Program-made: the position numbers and the translations under genes
Notes under the pieces: generated by a model
The model's input: only the letters and a program-made list of their open reading frames with translations
Databases searched by the model: none
Told to the model about the DNA's origin: nothing
Shown here: positions 30,313-39,600 of the stretch, in pieces
How the letters are laid out: each line of letters begins with the position of its first letter
Position numbering within the stretch: the first letter of the stretch is position 1
From: a bacterium
GTDB lineage: Bacteria; Planctomycetota; Planctomycetia; Planctomycetales; Planctomycetaceae
Direction: 5' to 3'
NCBI GenBank assembly: GCA_016124895.1
Contig: WGMU01000013.1
Coordinates: forward strand, 1-54,823
Length of the DNA stretch: 54,823 nucleotides

Positions 30313-30336
30313 GTGTGCCAGTGGCTCTGCCAGTGC
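30313..30336. repeat. Inverted copy of the 24-bp repeat at 6944-6967
   Basis: Reads GTGTGCCAGTGGCTCTGCCAGTGC on +, with one base different from the reverse complement of 6944-6967. It directly precedes the 70-bp direct repeats. Confidence 0.7.
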
Positions 30337-30337
30337 G

Positions 30338-30477
30338 TAGTTGGACAGAGCCACTTTGGCGAAATCTGCAAGGAGACAAGCACGAAGCGCAAGTGACGTT
30401 GTCCACTTAGTTGGACAGCGCCACTTTGGCGAAATGTGCGAGGATACAAGCACGAAGCGCAAGCGAGTGTGTTTGAC
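30338..30477. repeat. Two direct copies of a ~70-bp unit
   Basis: Copies run 30338-30407 and 30408-30477, abutting without spacer. Shared blocks are TTGGACAGnGCCACTTTGGC, GCnAGGAnACAAGCACGAAG and CGCAAG. A third, shorter copy in the opposite orientation follows at about 30484-30542. Two copies without spacers and without cas genes are not a CRISPR array. Confidence 0.8.
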
Positions 30478-30513
30478 GTAAATGACTCACTCGCTTGCGC
30501 TTCGTGCTTGTAT
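30444..30513. repeat. Perfect 26-bp inverted repeat, 18-nt loop
   Basis: The arm 30444-30469 (ATACAAGCACGAAGCG...) is exactly complementary to 30488-30513, formed by the second direct copy and the inverted third copy. As RNA on either strand it would fold into a long stable stem, which may end transcription or protect an mRNA end between the ATPase gene and the GspF-like genes. Confidence 0.85.
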
Positions 30514-30746
30514 GGCAACTGCAAGTGGCGCAGCCCAATTAGGAACGCGTCGGAAACAACTTCCCGATTTGCGATCAGCTTCATCAGCCGCAACGCGTTA
30601 GCGTCCGGTTCTCGTCCGGTCTGACAGAACCGTGGGCTAGCGCCCCGCGGCTGATTGCGGGAAGTCGTTTTGGACACGTTCCTTAATCCACTGATTTACC
30701 GGCTGAGCCTGTGGCACAGCAGAATTCACGATTGCTGGTCCGGGAA

Positions 30747-32018
30747 TCACAGGTGATTCCGCGTCCGACCGAAGACGCGAATCAGCTCGGCCGGGCTGGT
30801 CTGGCCGGCAGAGACAGCGCCGAGGCCGCTCTGCCAGCGGGTTTTCATACCGGCCTGAACGGCCAGTTGTTCGAGATCGTCGGCATCGCTGCGGGACAGG
30901 ATCGCCCTGCCGAGTTCCGTCGCTTCGTTCCGCAGAAACTCGGCGAGCAGCAGACGTCCGAAATAGCCGGTTCCACGACAGCGTTCACAGCCGGTCGGTA
31001 CGCGGCACGTTGTAACGTCGAGTCCCAGTCGATCCGTTTCATTCGTCGACTCCGTCGAGCAATCACACAATCGGCGAAGCAGTCGCTGCGAGAGAATCGC
31101 CAGCAGACCGCTTCGCAGGAGGTACGGCTCGATACCCATATCGGACAGCCGGCAGATGGCTTCCGCCGCGCTGCCTGCATGGAAAGTTGTGAGCACCAGG
31201 TGCCCCGTCAGCGCCGCCTGAAAGACGGTTTCCGCGGTCTCACGATCGCGAATCTCGCCGACAAGGATGACTTCCGGATCCTGACGCATCAGTGATTTGA
31301 GCCCGGTGGCGTAGTCAAATCCCGCCGCCGGATTCACCTGCGATTGAGCCACTCCCGTCAGAGCGGCCTCAATCGGATCTTCCAGACTGACAAGACTTCG
31401 CTGCCCGGCGGATTTGTCTGCGACTTCTCGCAGACAGGCATAAATCGTTGTGGTTTTCCCGCTACCCGCCGGACCGCAGACGAGAAACACGCCACCGCCT
31501 TCGAGCAACAGATCGCTGACGCCGCTGCGAATCTCGGCCGGCAATCCCAGATCGTCGAGCTTCCGAAACGTTCCTGACCCGACAAACAGTCGCACGACAG
31601 CTTTCTCGCCGTGCAGCGTTGGAAACGTACTCAGCCGCATCTCGACATCGGCGTCGGACCAAATCGCAGCGGCGACGTTCGCTGCGTCCCTCTTACCGAC
31701 CCCCAGCACGTTTCGCAGCCGGCCTTCCTGTGGCACTTCGGTCCGATAGGTGAGCAGTTCTGCCAGGACCTTGAGCCGGGCAGCGACGTTTGACGAGATC
31801 GGCTTTCCGATCCGCGTCACCGGCTGCAGCACGCCATCCAGCCGCCAGAGAACGTTCAGTCCGGTTTCATCCGGCACCAGATGAATGTCACTGGCCCGCG
31901 CCGCCTGAGCCGACGTCAGCAGCGCATCGACAATCTCAACGGCCGAGACTTCCGTCCGCGAATCCCCCCGCCGCACAGCCAGAGCCCGCTCATACTGCGC
32001 TGCCAGTTCGTCGCTCAT
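30747..32018 (-). CDS. gspE: GspE/PilB-type secretion ATPase, short form
   Basis: A 423-residue cytoplasmic ATPase that would power pseudopilus assembly through GspF. It begins at the N2-like domain (AVEIVDALLTSAQAARASDIHL, with the conserved ASDIH), has Walker A GPAGSGKTTT (K188), an Asp box around GEIRDRETAETVFQAALTGHLVL, and the His box TTFHAGSA. The C-terminal part holds a Cys cluster, CDC...C....C..C ending GCERCRGTGYFGR, related to the zinc-binding C-M domain of GspE but with the first pair spaced as CxC. The N1E domain that binds GspL is missing, in agreement with the absence of gspL here. The ATG at 32018 was preferred over an upstream TTG (32057). Confidence 0.93.
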   Translation of the reverse strand: MSDELAAQYERALAVRRGDSRTEVSAVEIVDALLTSAQAARASDIHLVPDETGLNVLWRLDGVLQPVTRIGKPISSNVAARLKVLAELLTYRTEVPQEGRLRNVLGVGKRDAANVAAAIWSDADVEMRLSTFPTLHGEKAVVRLFVGSGTFRKLDDLGLPAEIRSGVSDLLLEGGGVFLVCGPAGSGKTTTIYACLREVADKSAGQRSLVSLEDPIEAALTGVAQSQVNPAAGFDYATGLKSLMRQDPEVILVGEIRDRETAETVFQAALTGHLVLTTFHAGSAAEAICRLSDMGIEPYLLRSGLLAILSQRLLRRLCDCSTESTNETDRLGLDVTTCRVPTGCERCRGTGYFGRLLLAEFLRNEATELGRAILSRSDADDLEQLAVQAGMKTRWQSGLGAVSAGQTSPAELIRVFGRTRNHL

Positions 32019-32113
32019 CAGAAAGTCCGCTCCGTGTGCTGCCAGAGACACGTCCAACGCGACGCGTCATACCGACAGGAGATCGGACAGCAAAGCGACT
32101 TTGTCTGCGAATC

Positions 32114-33118
32114 TCAGTGCGCCGTGGCCGCTTTCGGCATTTCAGCACACAGGTCAATGAGCGACTTCGTCTCGGTCTCAAATTCCCAGGCGTCGCTCTT
32201 GAACTGATAGACGAACCGTGGAGCGACACCGAGCGTGCCGGCAAAGTAAGTTGCAACCTCGCGCAGGTAGTGGCCGTCCGGTTTGTACGTGCCGCTGCCG
32301 TTGTTCAAATAGAAGTAACAGTTCGTTGGCGGGCATTTGCCAATGCGCTGCGGGATATCTTCCGGTGCCGTATCGACGATGATTTCGCCAGCGTATGCGA
32401 CAGTCGTCCCGTTCCATTTCTCCGCAACGAATTTCGATCGCCACTTCGCCGGCTGAGCGAGTCGGTAGTGCTTGCTGAGCGCGTCCCGAATCCCCACCTT
32501 TTTCCCACCCTCTCCCGACGGCGTGACGATCCAGTGAGTGGCTTTGGTTTTCTGACCATCGACTTCAAACGGCTCTTCGCCGTCGAAGTCGATCATTCGG
32601 CCGGGCACGACGTCCTGCTTCGAACTCTTCAGAAACGCCGACGTCTTCGCTGTCTCGGTCCAGACAGCAACCCGGATCGTGCCTTTGTGGTCGATCACGT
32701 AGTTGTAACGCTGAAACCGCCGCTTGTTGTGATCCTTATTTGAGTTGATCGACTCGACGAACTCACGCAGATCGAGCGGCCTGACGTCGACGAGGTCATT
32801 CAGCCCCATCCGCTGATAAATCCCGAAGTTGTTCAGCTTCTTCCGCGTCTCCTGACACGGGTATGGCCCGCCAAAGTGGCTCGCGCGGAAACCCTTTGCC
32901 GGAGCCTGGGGTGCCGCATGTGACCCTGTGGCGGAAGTCACCTCGCCGCAGACGTCACTTGCACCTTGTGGAGTGGATGACTCGCCCTTGGGGCAGCACC
33001 CCTGTGCTGCCAGCAGCACGCTGCTCACAAGCAGCAAGGCAGCGACCGATGAGAGAAAGACTCGCCGCGGCGATGTGTCTTGACGCTGGTCCAGTTCGGA
33101 AAGACGAAAGCAGTTCAT
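32114..33118 (-). CDS. Hypothetical secreted protein, possible lipoprotein
   Basis: A 334-residue protein that I do not recognise. The N-terminus is an export signal (RRVFLSSVAALLLVSSVLLAAQGC) with two Cys at 41-42; AQGC is a poor but possible lipobox. A low-complexity linker follows (~45-80), then a mixed alpha/beta body with IYQRMGLNDLVDVRPLDLREFVESI, RYNYVIDHKGTIRVAVW and a beta-rich C-terminus (NCYFYLNNGSGTYKPDGHYLREVATYF). The gene is 95 bp upstream of the ATPase gene and 150 bp downstream of mutS. A role in the secretion-like system is possible by position only. The start at 33118 places the signal peptide correctly; a start at 33178 would push it inwards. Confidence 0.7.
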   Translation of the reverse strand: MNCFRLSELDQRQDTSPRRVFLSSVAALLLVSSVLLAAQGCCPKGESSTPQGASDVCGEVTSATGSHAAPQAPAKGFRASHFGGPYPCQETRKKLNNFGIYQRMGLNDLVDVRPLDLREFVESINSNKDHNKRRFQRYNYVIDHKGTIRVAVWTETAKTSAFLKSSKQDVVPGRMIDFDGEEPFEVDGQKTKATHWIVTPSGEGGKKVGIRDALSKHYRLAQPAKWRSKFVAEKWNGTTVAYAGEIIVDTAPEDIPQRIGKCPPTNCYFYLNNGSGTYKPDGHYLREVATYFAGTLGVAPRFVYQFKSDAWEFETETKSLIDLCAEMPKAATAH

Positions 33119-33268
33119 GGCGCAGCCCGGAGAGAGAAATGATGGTGGGAACTGTGCGGAATGATCCATCATGGCCACACGTCGATCAGGTCGTCAACCT
33201 GCACGGGTCGGGAAGCCTACGGGCTCTGCGTGAAAAAGGGACTGCTCGCGCGTACTCACTGGTCAGGA

Positions 33269-35998
33269 TCAGCGATCAAGTTTGTTTCTCAAACGATTCA
33301 ACTCTTCCAGCGCTGCCAGTGGTGTCATCTCTTCGATTTTCAGCTTGCGGATTTCGTCGAAGACCGGGTGCTCCTCGACGACGAACAGCGAAAGCTGCTT
33401 CTCTTTGGACTTCTTCGTCCGCTTTGGCACCTTCGGGCGGCCGTCCTCATCGAGGTGGTCGTTTTCAAGCGTCTGCAGGATGACTGATGCGCGGTCGACG
33501 ACGGACCGCGGGACGCCGGCCAGACGGGCGACGTGGATGCCGTAGCTCTTGTCTGCCGAGCCCTCGACGATCCGATGCAGAAAGATGATGCCGTCGCCCT
33601 GTTCATGCACGGCGACGTTCCAGTTCGACGCGTGCTTGAGCGTCGAGGTCAGTTCGGTCAGTTCGTGATAATGCGTCGCGAACAGCGTGCGAGCCTTGAT
33701 CGAATCGTGCAGAAATTCGGTGACGGCCCAGGCCAGCGAAATGCCGTCGTAGGTGCTCGTGCCGCGCCCAATCTCGTCAAGAATGACGACGCTGCGGTCG
33801 GTCGCCGTGTTGAGAATCCGCGCTGTCTCGGTCATCTCGACCATGAACGTACTCTGCCCTTTGCCGAGTTCGTCGCTGGCTCCGACGCGGGCGAAGACGC
33901 GGTCCGCGACGCCGATGCGAGCCTCGCTGGCCGGGACAAACGAGCCCATCTGAGCGAGAATCGTCAGCAGCGCCGCCTGCCGAATGTAGGTACTCTTACC
34001 GGCCATGTTCGGGCCGGTGATGATCTGCACGCGACCGTGGTGATCGCCACCCAGCAGCACGTCGTTGGGGACGAACTCGCCGGTCGGCTGCAGCTTGCCG
34101 AGCACCGGGTGCCGGCCCTCGCGGATATCAAGTACCGGGTCGGTCGTCATCTGTGGTCGACAGTAACCCTGAGCGGACGCCAGCACGGCCAGCGAGATCA
34201 GCACGTCAATCTCGGCGATCACTTCCGCCGAGTTCTTCAGCCGCGTGACGTGCTCGGCGACGCGGTCGCGCAGCGCGGTGAAGAGTTCCTGTTCGAGCAT
34301 CCTGGCTTCGTCCTCGGCCCGCAGCACCTTCTCTTCGTACTCCTTGAGTTCCGGCGTGATGAAGCGTTCCTGGTTCTTCAGTGTCTGTTTGCGGATGTAG
34401 TCGTCAGGGACTTTGTCCTTATGCGCGGCGGTCACTTCAAGGTAGTAGCCGAAGACCTTGTTGAACCCGACTTTCATGCTGGGGATGCCGGTCCGCTCGA
34501 TCTCCTGCGCCTGGTACTTCGCGATCCACTGCTTGCCGCCGCGGGCCAGTTCGCGCAGTTCGTCGAGCTGAGCGTTGTAGCCGTCGCGGATCATGCCGCC
34601 GTCGGTTGTGAGCAGCGGCGGATCGTCGGTCAGCGCGGTGTCGATGTCCGCTCGCACTTCCGGGCACAGATCGAGGTCGGCTTCCAGCGACTGAATCAGC
34701 CTCGCCTTCCGCCCCGACAGCTTCGCTTTGATCTTCGGCAGCAGAGCCAGCGTCCGAGCGAGGCAGCCGAGATCGCGCGGGTTGCAGCGAAGCGTCGCAA
34801 CTTTCGCCGTCAGTCGCTGCAGGTCATAGACTTTGCTGAGTTCCTCGCGGATGTCGCGGCACAGAATGACGTTCTGAGTGAACTCCTCGACCGCGTCGAG
34901 CCGCGCTTCGATGTCCGCAATCTCGGTCAGCGGATTGGACAGCCAGTCGGCCAGCAGCCGCGCGCCCATTGGCGAAACGGTTTCGTCGATCACGTCTAGG
35001 AGGCTGCCTTCGCGCTTGCCTTCGCGGAGCGTGCGCGTCAGTTCGAGACTCGCCCGCGTGGCTTCATCGATCGTCAGGTTTTTCCCGAGCCGCCAGGGTT
35101 CCAGACGGACGATGTGCGAGAGGGAACTCTTCTGCGTTTCCTGCACGTATTCGAGTAATGCACCGGCTGCGACGATGCCCGGCGCGTCCGCGTCGAGATC
35201 GAAGCCGTCGAGCGTTTTCATCTCGAAGTGCTGCAGCAGGTTCTTGCGGCAGGCGTCGACGGCAAAGCTCCACGGCGGGCGCTTGGTCACTGTCATTCCG
35301 CGCAGGCCCAGCTTCGGCAGCAGTTCGTCTGCACGTGCCGGGCTCTCGGAAACGAGCAACTCCGACGGCCGCAGGCGCGCGAGTTCATCCGCAAGCTGCT
35401 CCATCTCCAGATTGGATGTCTGGAACCGGCCGGTCGAAACGTCGAGCCAGGAGAGCCCGACCCCGTCCTTGCCGACGAAGACGCTGGCCAGGTAGTTGCT
35501 TTCGCGCGGGTCAAGCAGAGCTTCGTCGGTCAGCGTTCCCGGCGTGACGACCTGCGTCACCTCGCGGCGGACGAGCCCCGTGGCCTTTTTCGGATCCTCG
35601 ACCTGTTCGCAGATCGCCGCACGATGGCCGGAGCGGATCAGTTTGTGGAGGTAGTTCTCCAGCGCGTGATACGGAAACCCGGCCATCGGAATCGGGTTGT
35701 CGGTGTTCTTGTCGCGGCTGGTCAGCGTCAGTCCGAGCGCCTTCGCGGCGATGGCGGCGTCGTCGAAAAACAGTTCGTAGAAGTCGCCCATCCGGAACAG
35801 CAGGAGCGAGCCGGGGTTCTGGCTCTTGACCTCCATGTACCGTTCCATCATCGGCGTCAGTTTTGCCCCGCCGGACTTCCCCGCCGGGTTCTGGCGTGCG
35901 GCCTTCTTTTCCGTCGGATCGTTGTCCGCCGTCTCCGAAGCAGCCGCCGTCTGCAGAGCGTCCTCATCCGTATTCTGTTGATCCCGAGTCGCCGCCAT
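33269..35998 (-). CDS. mutS: DNA mismatch repair protein MutS
   Basis: A 909-residue MutS that recognises mismatches and recruits MutL. Domain I carries the mismatch-reading Phe-x-Glu in [10 protein letters not shown] (F73, E75). The clamp and lever domains follow, and the ATPase domain has Walker [10 protein letters not shown] (~661-669), [17 protein letters not shown], Walker [17 protein letters not shown] and the HTH-like end [19 protein letters not shown]. An N-terminal tail of ~45 polar residues precedes domain I and is longer than in most MutS proteins. A 58-nt piece of this gene (35474-35531) reappears in altered form at 40853-40910, inside the remnant described there. No mutL is in the window. 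Confidence 0.98.
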   Translation of the reverse strand: MAATRDQQNTDEDALQTAAASETADNDPTEKKAARQNPAGKSGGAKLTPMMERYMEVKSQNPGSLLLFRMGDFYELFFDDAAIAAKALGLTLTSRDKNTDNPIPMAGFPYHALENYLHKLIRSGHRAAICEQVEDPKKATGLVRREVTQVVTPGTLTDEALLDPRESNYLASVFVGKDGVGLSWLDVSTGRFQTSNLEMEQLADELARLRPSELLVSESPARADELLPKLGLRGMTVTKRPPWSFAVDACRKNLLQHFEMKTLDGFDLDADAPGIVAAGALLEYVQETQKSSLSHIVRLEPWRLGKNLTIDEATRASLELTRTLREGKREGSLLDVIDETVSPMGARLLADWLSNPLTEIADIEARLDAVEEFTQNVILCRDIREELSKVYDLQRLTAKVATLRCNPRDLGCLARTLALLPKIKAKLSGRKARLIQSLEADLDLCPEVRADIDTALTDDPPLLTTDGGMIRDGYNAQLDELRELARGGKQWIAKYQAQEIERTGIPSMKVGFNKVFGYYLEVTAAHKDKVPDDYIRKQTLKNQERFITPELKEYEEKVLRAEDEARMLEQELFTALRDRVAEHVTRLKNSAEVIAEIDVLISLAVLASAQGYCRPQMTTDPVLDIREGRHPVLGKLQPTGEFVPNDVLLGGDHHGRVQIITGPNMAGKSTYIRQAALLTILAQMGSFVPASEARIGVADRVFARVGASDELGKGQSTFMVEMTETARILNTATDRSVVILDEIGRGTSTYDGISLAWAVTEFLHDSIKARTLFATHYHELTELTSTLKHASNWNVAVHEQGDGIIFLHRIVEGSADKSYGIHVARLAGVPRSVVDRASVILQTLENDHLDEDGRPKVPKRTKKSKEKQLSLFVVEEHPVFDEIRKLKIEEMTPLAALEELNRLRNKLDR

Positions 35999-36687
35999 CT
36001 TGGCACGCGTTTCCTGATTGAGTGTCGAAGTCGATTCGCCAGGCTGGACGGCTCAAAAATGTTCCATCAGAGCCTCGCAGGGGTGGCATCGTCGTGCGCC
36101 GCGGTATCGATTTCCACTCAACGCAGAGCAACGGGCTCAACGCAGCATCGGCAGGCTTGAGCAGACCAGAACATCCTCTGACTATGCGCATACCCAAACG
36201 GTGAGGAGCGAATGCTCCAGGAAAACCCGCATCACAATCGCAGGCCCATCGGAACGTCACCCGGCCATCCTGCTCCTGTGTCGGTTCGGATGCCGTTCGC
36301 GGCCTTCTATTCAGTGCCCCGATCTCGTGAGCACGGGATGTGCCCGCAAGACCGGGTGTCACTCGCGACCGCTGACGGCGTACCTTAGTCTGGACTGACA
36401 GATCATTCAGAAACCCGCTGGCAAAAAGTTCTCAAGCCGGCTCCCGTTGGCGACCGCAGGTGCCTGACTCAAGTAACGGTCCCTGGTCGATGGGTGGCTC
36501 TGGACCGGTAAGTGGCCTGGCGTCCGGTGAAGTTGAACTTTCGGCTGTCCTGTCATGCCGACAGATTACGACGTCATTGCATCGATCAACGGGACGCTGT
36601 GTTCCGAGTGCGTGAATCAACCGGGTTCCTGTCCCTGACCGAAGCGAGCGAGTTACGCCCGATCCCACAGCAGCTCAGGAGTCCTGA
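35999..36687. other. 689-bp divergent intergenic region
   Basis: Between mutS (-) and the kinase gene (+). I see no convincing gene. The stretch around 36050-36130 (GCATCGTCGTGCG, then GATTTCCAC) has a loose counterpart at 40944-40978 in the remnant region and may be a degenerate dispersed repeat. The kinase ribosome binding site, CAGGAGTCCTGA before the ATG at 36688, is at the right end. No promoter boxes stand out. Confidence 0.5.
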
Positions 36688-39600
36688 ATGACCGCCGATT
36701 CGGACAGCACACACAATCTCGATCTGCTGACGATCGACAGAAGGATTGAGCCGGTATGCCAGCAGTTCGAACAGGCCTGGATCACAGAAACACCTCTCAG
36801 GATTGAAGAGTGTCTGAGTCAGGTGTCGGGACCGAAGGATCGCAAGCAACTTCTGCTGAGGCTGCTGAGACTTGAAATCAGTCTGCGCCGCAAAGCTGGC
36901 GAGTTTCCGGCCATCAATGCGTATGTCTCTCGTTTTCCAGAGGACGAAACCACAGTTCGAAGTGTTTTCGAGGAGGATGATCGTGCCGAGCTGTCTGCCA
37001 CGATCCTGTCTGTCCGCTGTCCACGTTGCATGAATGAATGCACGGGAGAACTGGCTTCGGAGACAAGGGAGATGACATGCGGTGCATGCCATCACACCTT
37101 TCGGCTGATCGGCATGCCTTTCGGCAGCCGGCTGATGCCGGGTGATCGCATTGCTCACTTTGAACTCAAGGAACTGTTGGGGCGCGGCTCATTTGCAAAT
37201 GTGTGGAAGGCGCACGACCGGAAGCTGAATCGTGATGTCGCAGTCAAAGTCCCCAGACGTGGTGAACTGACTCAGCAGGAGTCCGAAAAGTTCCTCCTTG
37301 ATGCGAGAACGACCGCGCAGTTGAAGCATCCAAACATCGTCAGCGTGCATGAGGCCGGTCGCTCTGGCGAGTCGGTCTACATCGTTACCGACCTGATCGA
37401 CGGTTTGACGCTGGCTGGTTGGCTGGCCGACCAGCGGCTGACACCACGTGACTCGGCGCAGCTCAGTCTGCAGATTGCCGAAGCACTGCATCACGCTCAT
37501 CAGCACGGCATCGTTCATCGGGATTTAAAACCCGGCAATGTCATGATCGATACCAGTGGCGTTCCTCACCTGATCGATTTTGGCCTGGCAATTCACCGCA
37601 GCGCCCACGTTGAAGCCACGATCACATACGAGGGCCGGCTTGTTGGCACACCAGCCTACATGGCTCCCGAGCAGGCCCGGGGTCAGGCATCATCAGCCGA
37701 TGCCCGATCCGATGTGTACTCACTGGGAGTGATTCTGTATGAGCTGCTGACAGGCGAGCGACCGTTCCGAGGCGAACTGGAGGCACTCCTGCAGCATGTC
37801 GCCCATGATGATCCGCCCGCTCCGTCATCGCTGCGCCCCGGCATCCCGCGTGACATTGAAACGATCTGCCTGAAGTGTCTCGAAAAGTGTCCGTCGGACA
37901 GGTACGCATCGGCGCGTCTGCTCGGAGACGACCTGCAAAGATTTCTGCGAGGTGAACCCGTCCTTGCGAGGCCGATTACCCGGATTCATCGCCTGGCGCG
38001 CTGGTGCCGCCGGAATTCAACACTTGCAGCACTCACTGGCTTACTGGTCGTCATCGTGCTGGGCCTGGCCGTTGGCGGACCACTGGTGGCTGTCCAGCAG
38101 GCGGAACTGGTCCAGAGTGAGGCTGCAGCTCACGCGAAGACACGCAGTGCTCAGCAGGCCGCCGAACGTGACCGTCGTGCTGCGAATCAGTCTCGGGGGG
38201 CAGCAGAACTGGCACAGAGCGCTGAAGCACGCGAACGATTGCGGGCCGAGCAGGAATGGGGCAGAGCGCAACACCAGGTTGCGCGATTACAGGTTGCTAA
38301 TGGCACGCGATTGCTCGACGCCGGTGACGCGTTTGGCGGTCTGGAATGGCTGCAGAAAGCATTTCTGACGGACGCGTCAGTCACCTCGCCGTCAGCCGAT
38401 CCGGGAGAACAGAAGCGTCGCGATTTCCTGGAAGCCGCGCATCGACAGCGACTGGCATTCGTTAGGGATGAACTTCCCAGGCTGATTCATATCTGGCAGC
38501 GCGACTCTCCAGACAGGGATGAGAACCATTTTCAATACATCGACTGCTGTCGCGAGAAGCGAACCGCAGCGTGGCACACTTATCAGGACAGCGTCTACCT
38601 GCTGGACCTTGAGACGGGAAAGGAACAGCGAATCGATCAGGACGTTGCTGTGATCAGTGTCGCCCTGAGTCCGGATGGCTCCCTGCTGGCGGTGAACACC
38701 AGAGATCAGCGAGTGCGACTCTGGAGCACCGTCACCGGGAAGAAGCTCGCCGAACTGCAACACTCAAGAAGCTGTAAGTTTGCCAGCTTTAATCAGGATG
38801 CGACGCGCCTACTGCTCGGAGGCGACTTCACTCGTGCCATCTGGAAACTGCCCCGAGACTTCGGGGACAATTCAACACTGACGATGGCAGCAGAGGTCTT
38901 CCATACTGACACCCGCCCGGGGTTTTCCGTGTGCTGTTTCAGCCCCGATGGTCGCCTGTTTTCTGGGGCCGAACTTCTGCCATCCGGACCGGCTGTCGTG
39001 ATTCGCAATTCCGAGTCAGGTTTGCCGGTCGGCCGACCTGTTAACCTTGAGCCGAGGTCGCGCGTCCGATGGTTAACCTTCAATCCAGATGGCACTCGAC
39101 TGCTGGCTGTAGCGGAAGGTGCTGAAGAGACCACTGTTTACCTGGCGGACGTCCCTTCCGGCAGCCTGTTGTTTCCACCGATCACTGGCCTGAAGAGAGT
39201 CAGCCGTGTCGAGTTTTCACCAGATGGCTCTCGCTTTCTGGTCACAATGGCCGATGGTGTCAGCATCAGGAATTCAGAAAATGGAAGTCCAGAGACTTCC
39301 GTGCTGCCGCATGGTGACGTGGTCTACCACGCGCGATTCAGCGTTTCAGGACGCTATGTCGCCACCGCGAGCCGCGATCACACAGTGGGTGTCTGGGACA
39401 CCAGTAACGGCCGAGCGGTCTGCCCGGCAATTCCCCATCCCGACAATGTCTGGGATGTGTGGTTTGTTGGAGACCGTGATAACCGGGTCGTGACCAGTTG
39501 CCGGGATGGAACTGTTCGTGTCTGGGAATGGCCCGCACGGCACGACGTTGTTGCCCTGAATGGGCATAAGACTGCTGTCCGTCATCTTCAATTCAGCAAT

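Larger units (their letters stand above)
30212..30746. other. 535-bp gap inside the secretion-like cluster, rich in repeats
   Basis: It separates the GspE-type ATPase gene from the first GspF-like gene, both on the - strand. It contains a 24-bp dispersed repeat (30313-30336), a 70-bp direct repeat pair and a 26-bp perfect hairpin (separate entries). I found no gene. Because both flanking genes read in the same direction, the hairpin would be transcribed if they share one mRNA. Confidence 0.7.

Noticed and set aside
30338-30542. Possible CRISPR array
   Set aside because: Only two abutting copies and one inverted copy, no spacers and no cas genes.
33533-34999. 488-codon open frame on + opposite mutS
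   Set aside because: It runs antisense to clear MutS domains, has biased composition and no known fold; it is a by-product of GC-rich codon use.
36018-36398. Short open frames between mutS and the kinase gene
   Set aside because: Low-complexity products without start signals, probably degenerate repeat sequence.
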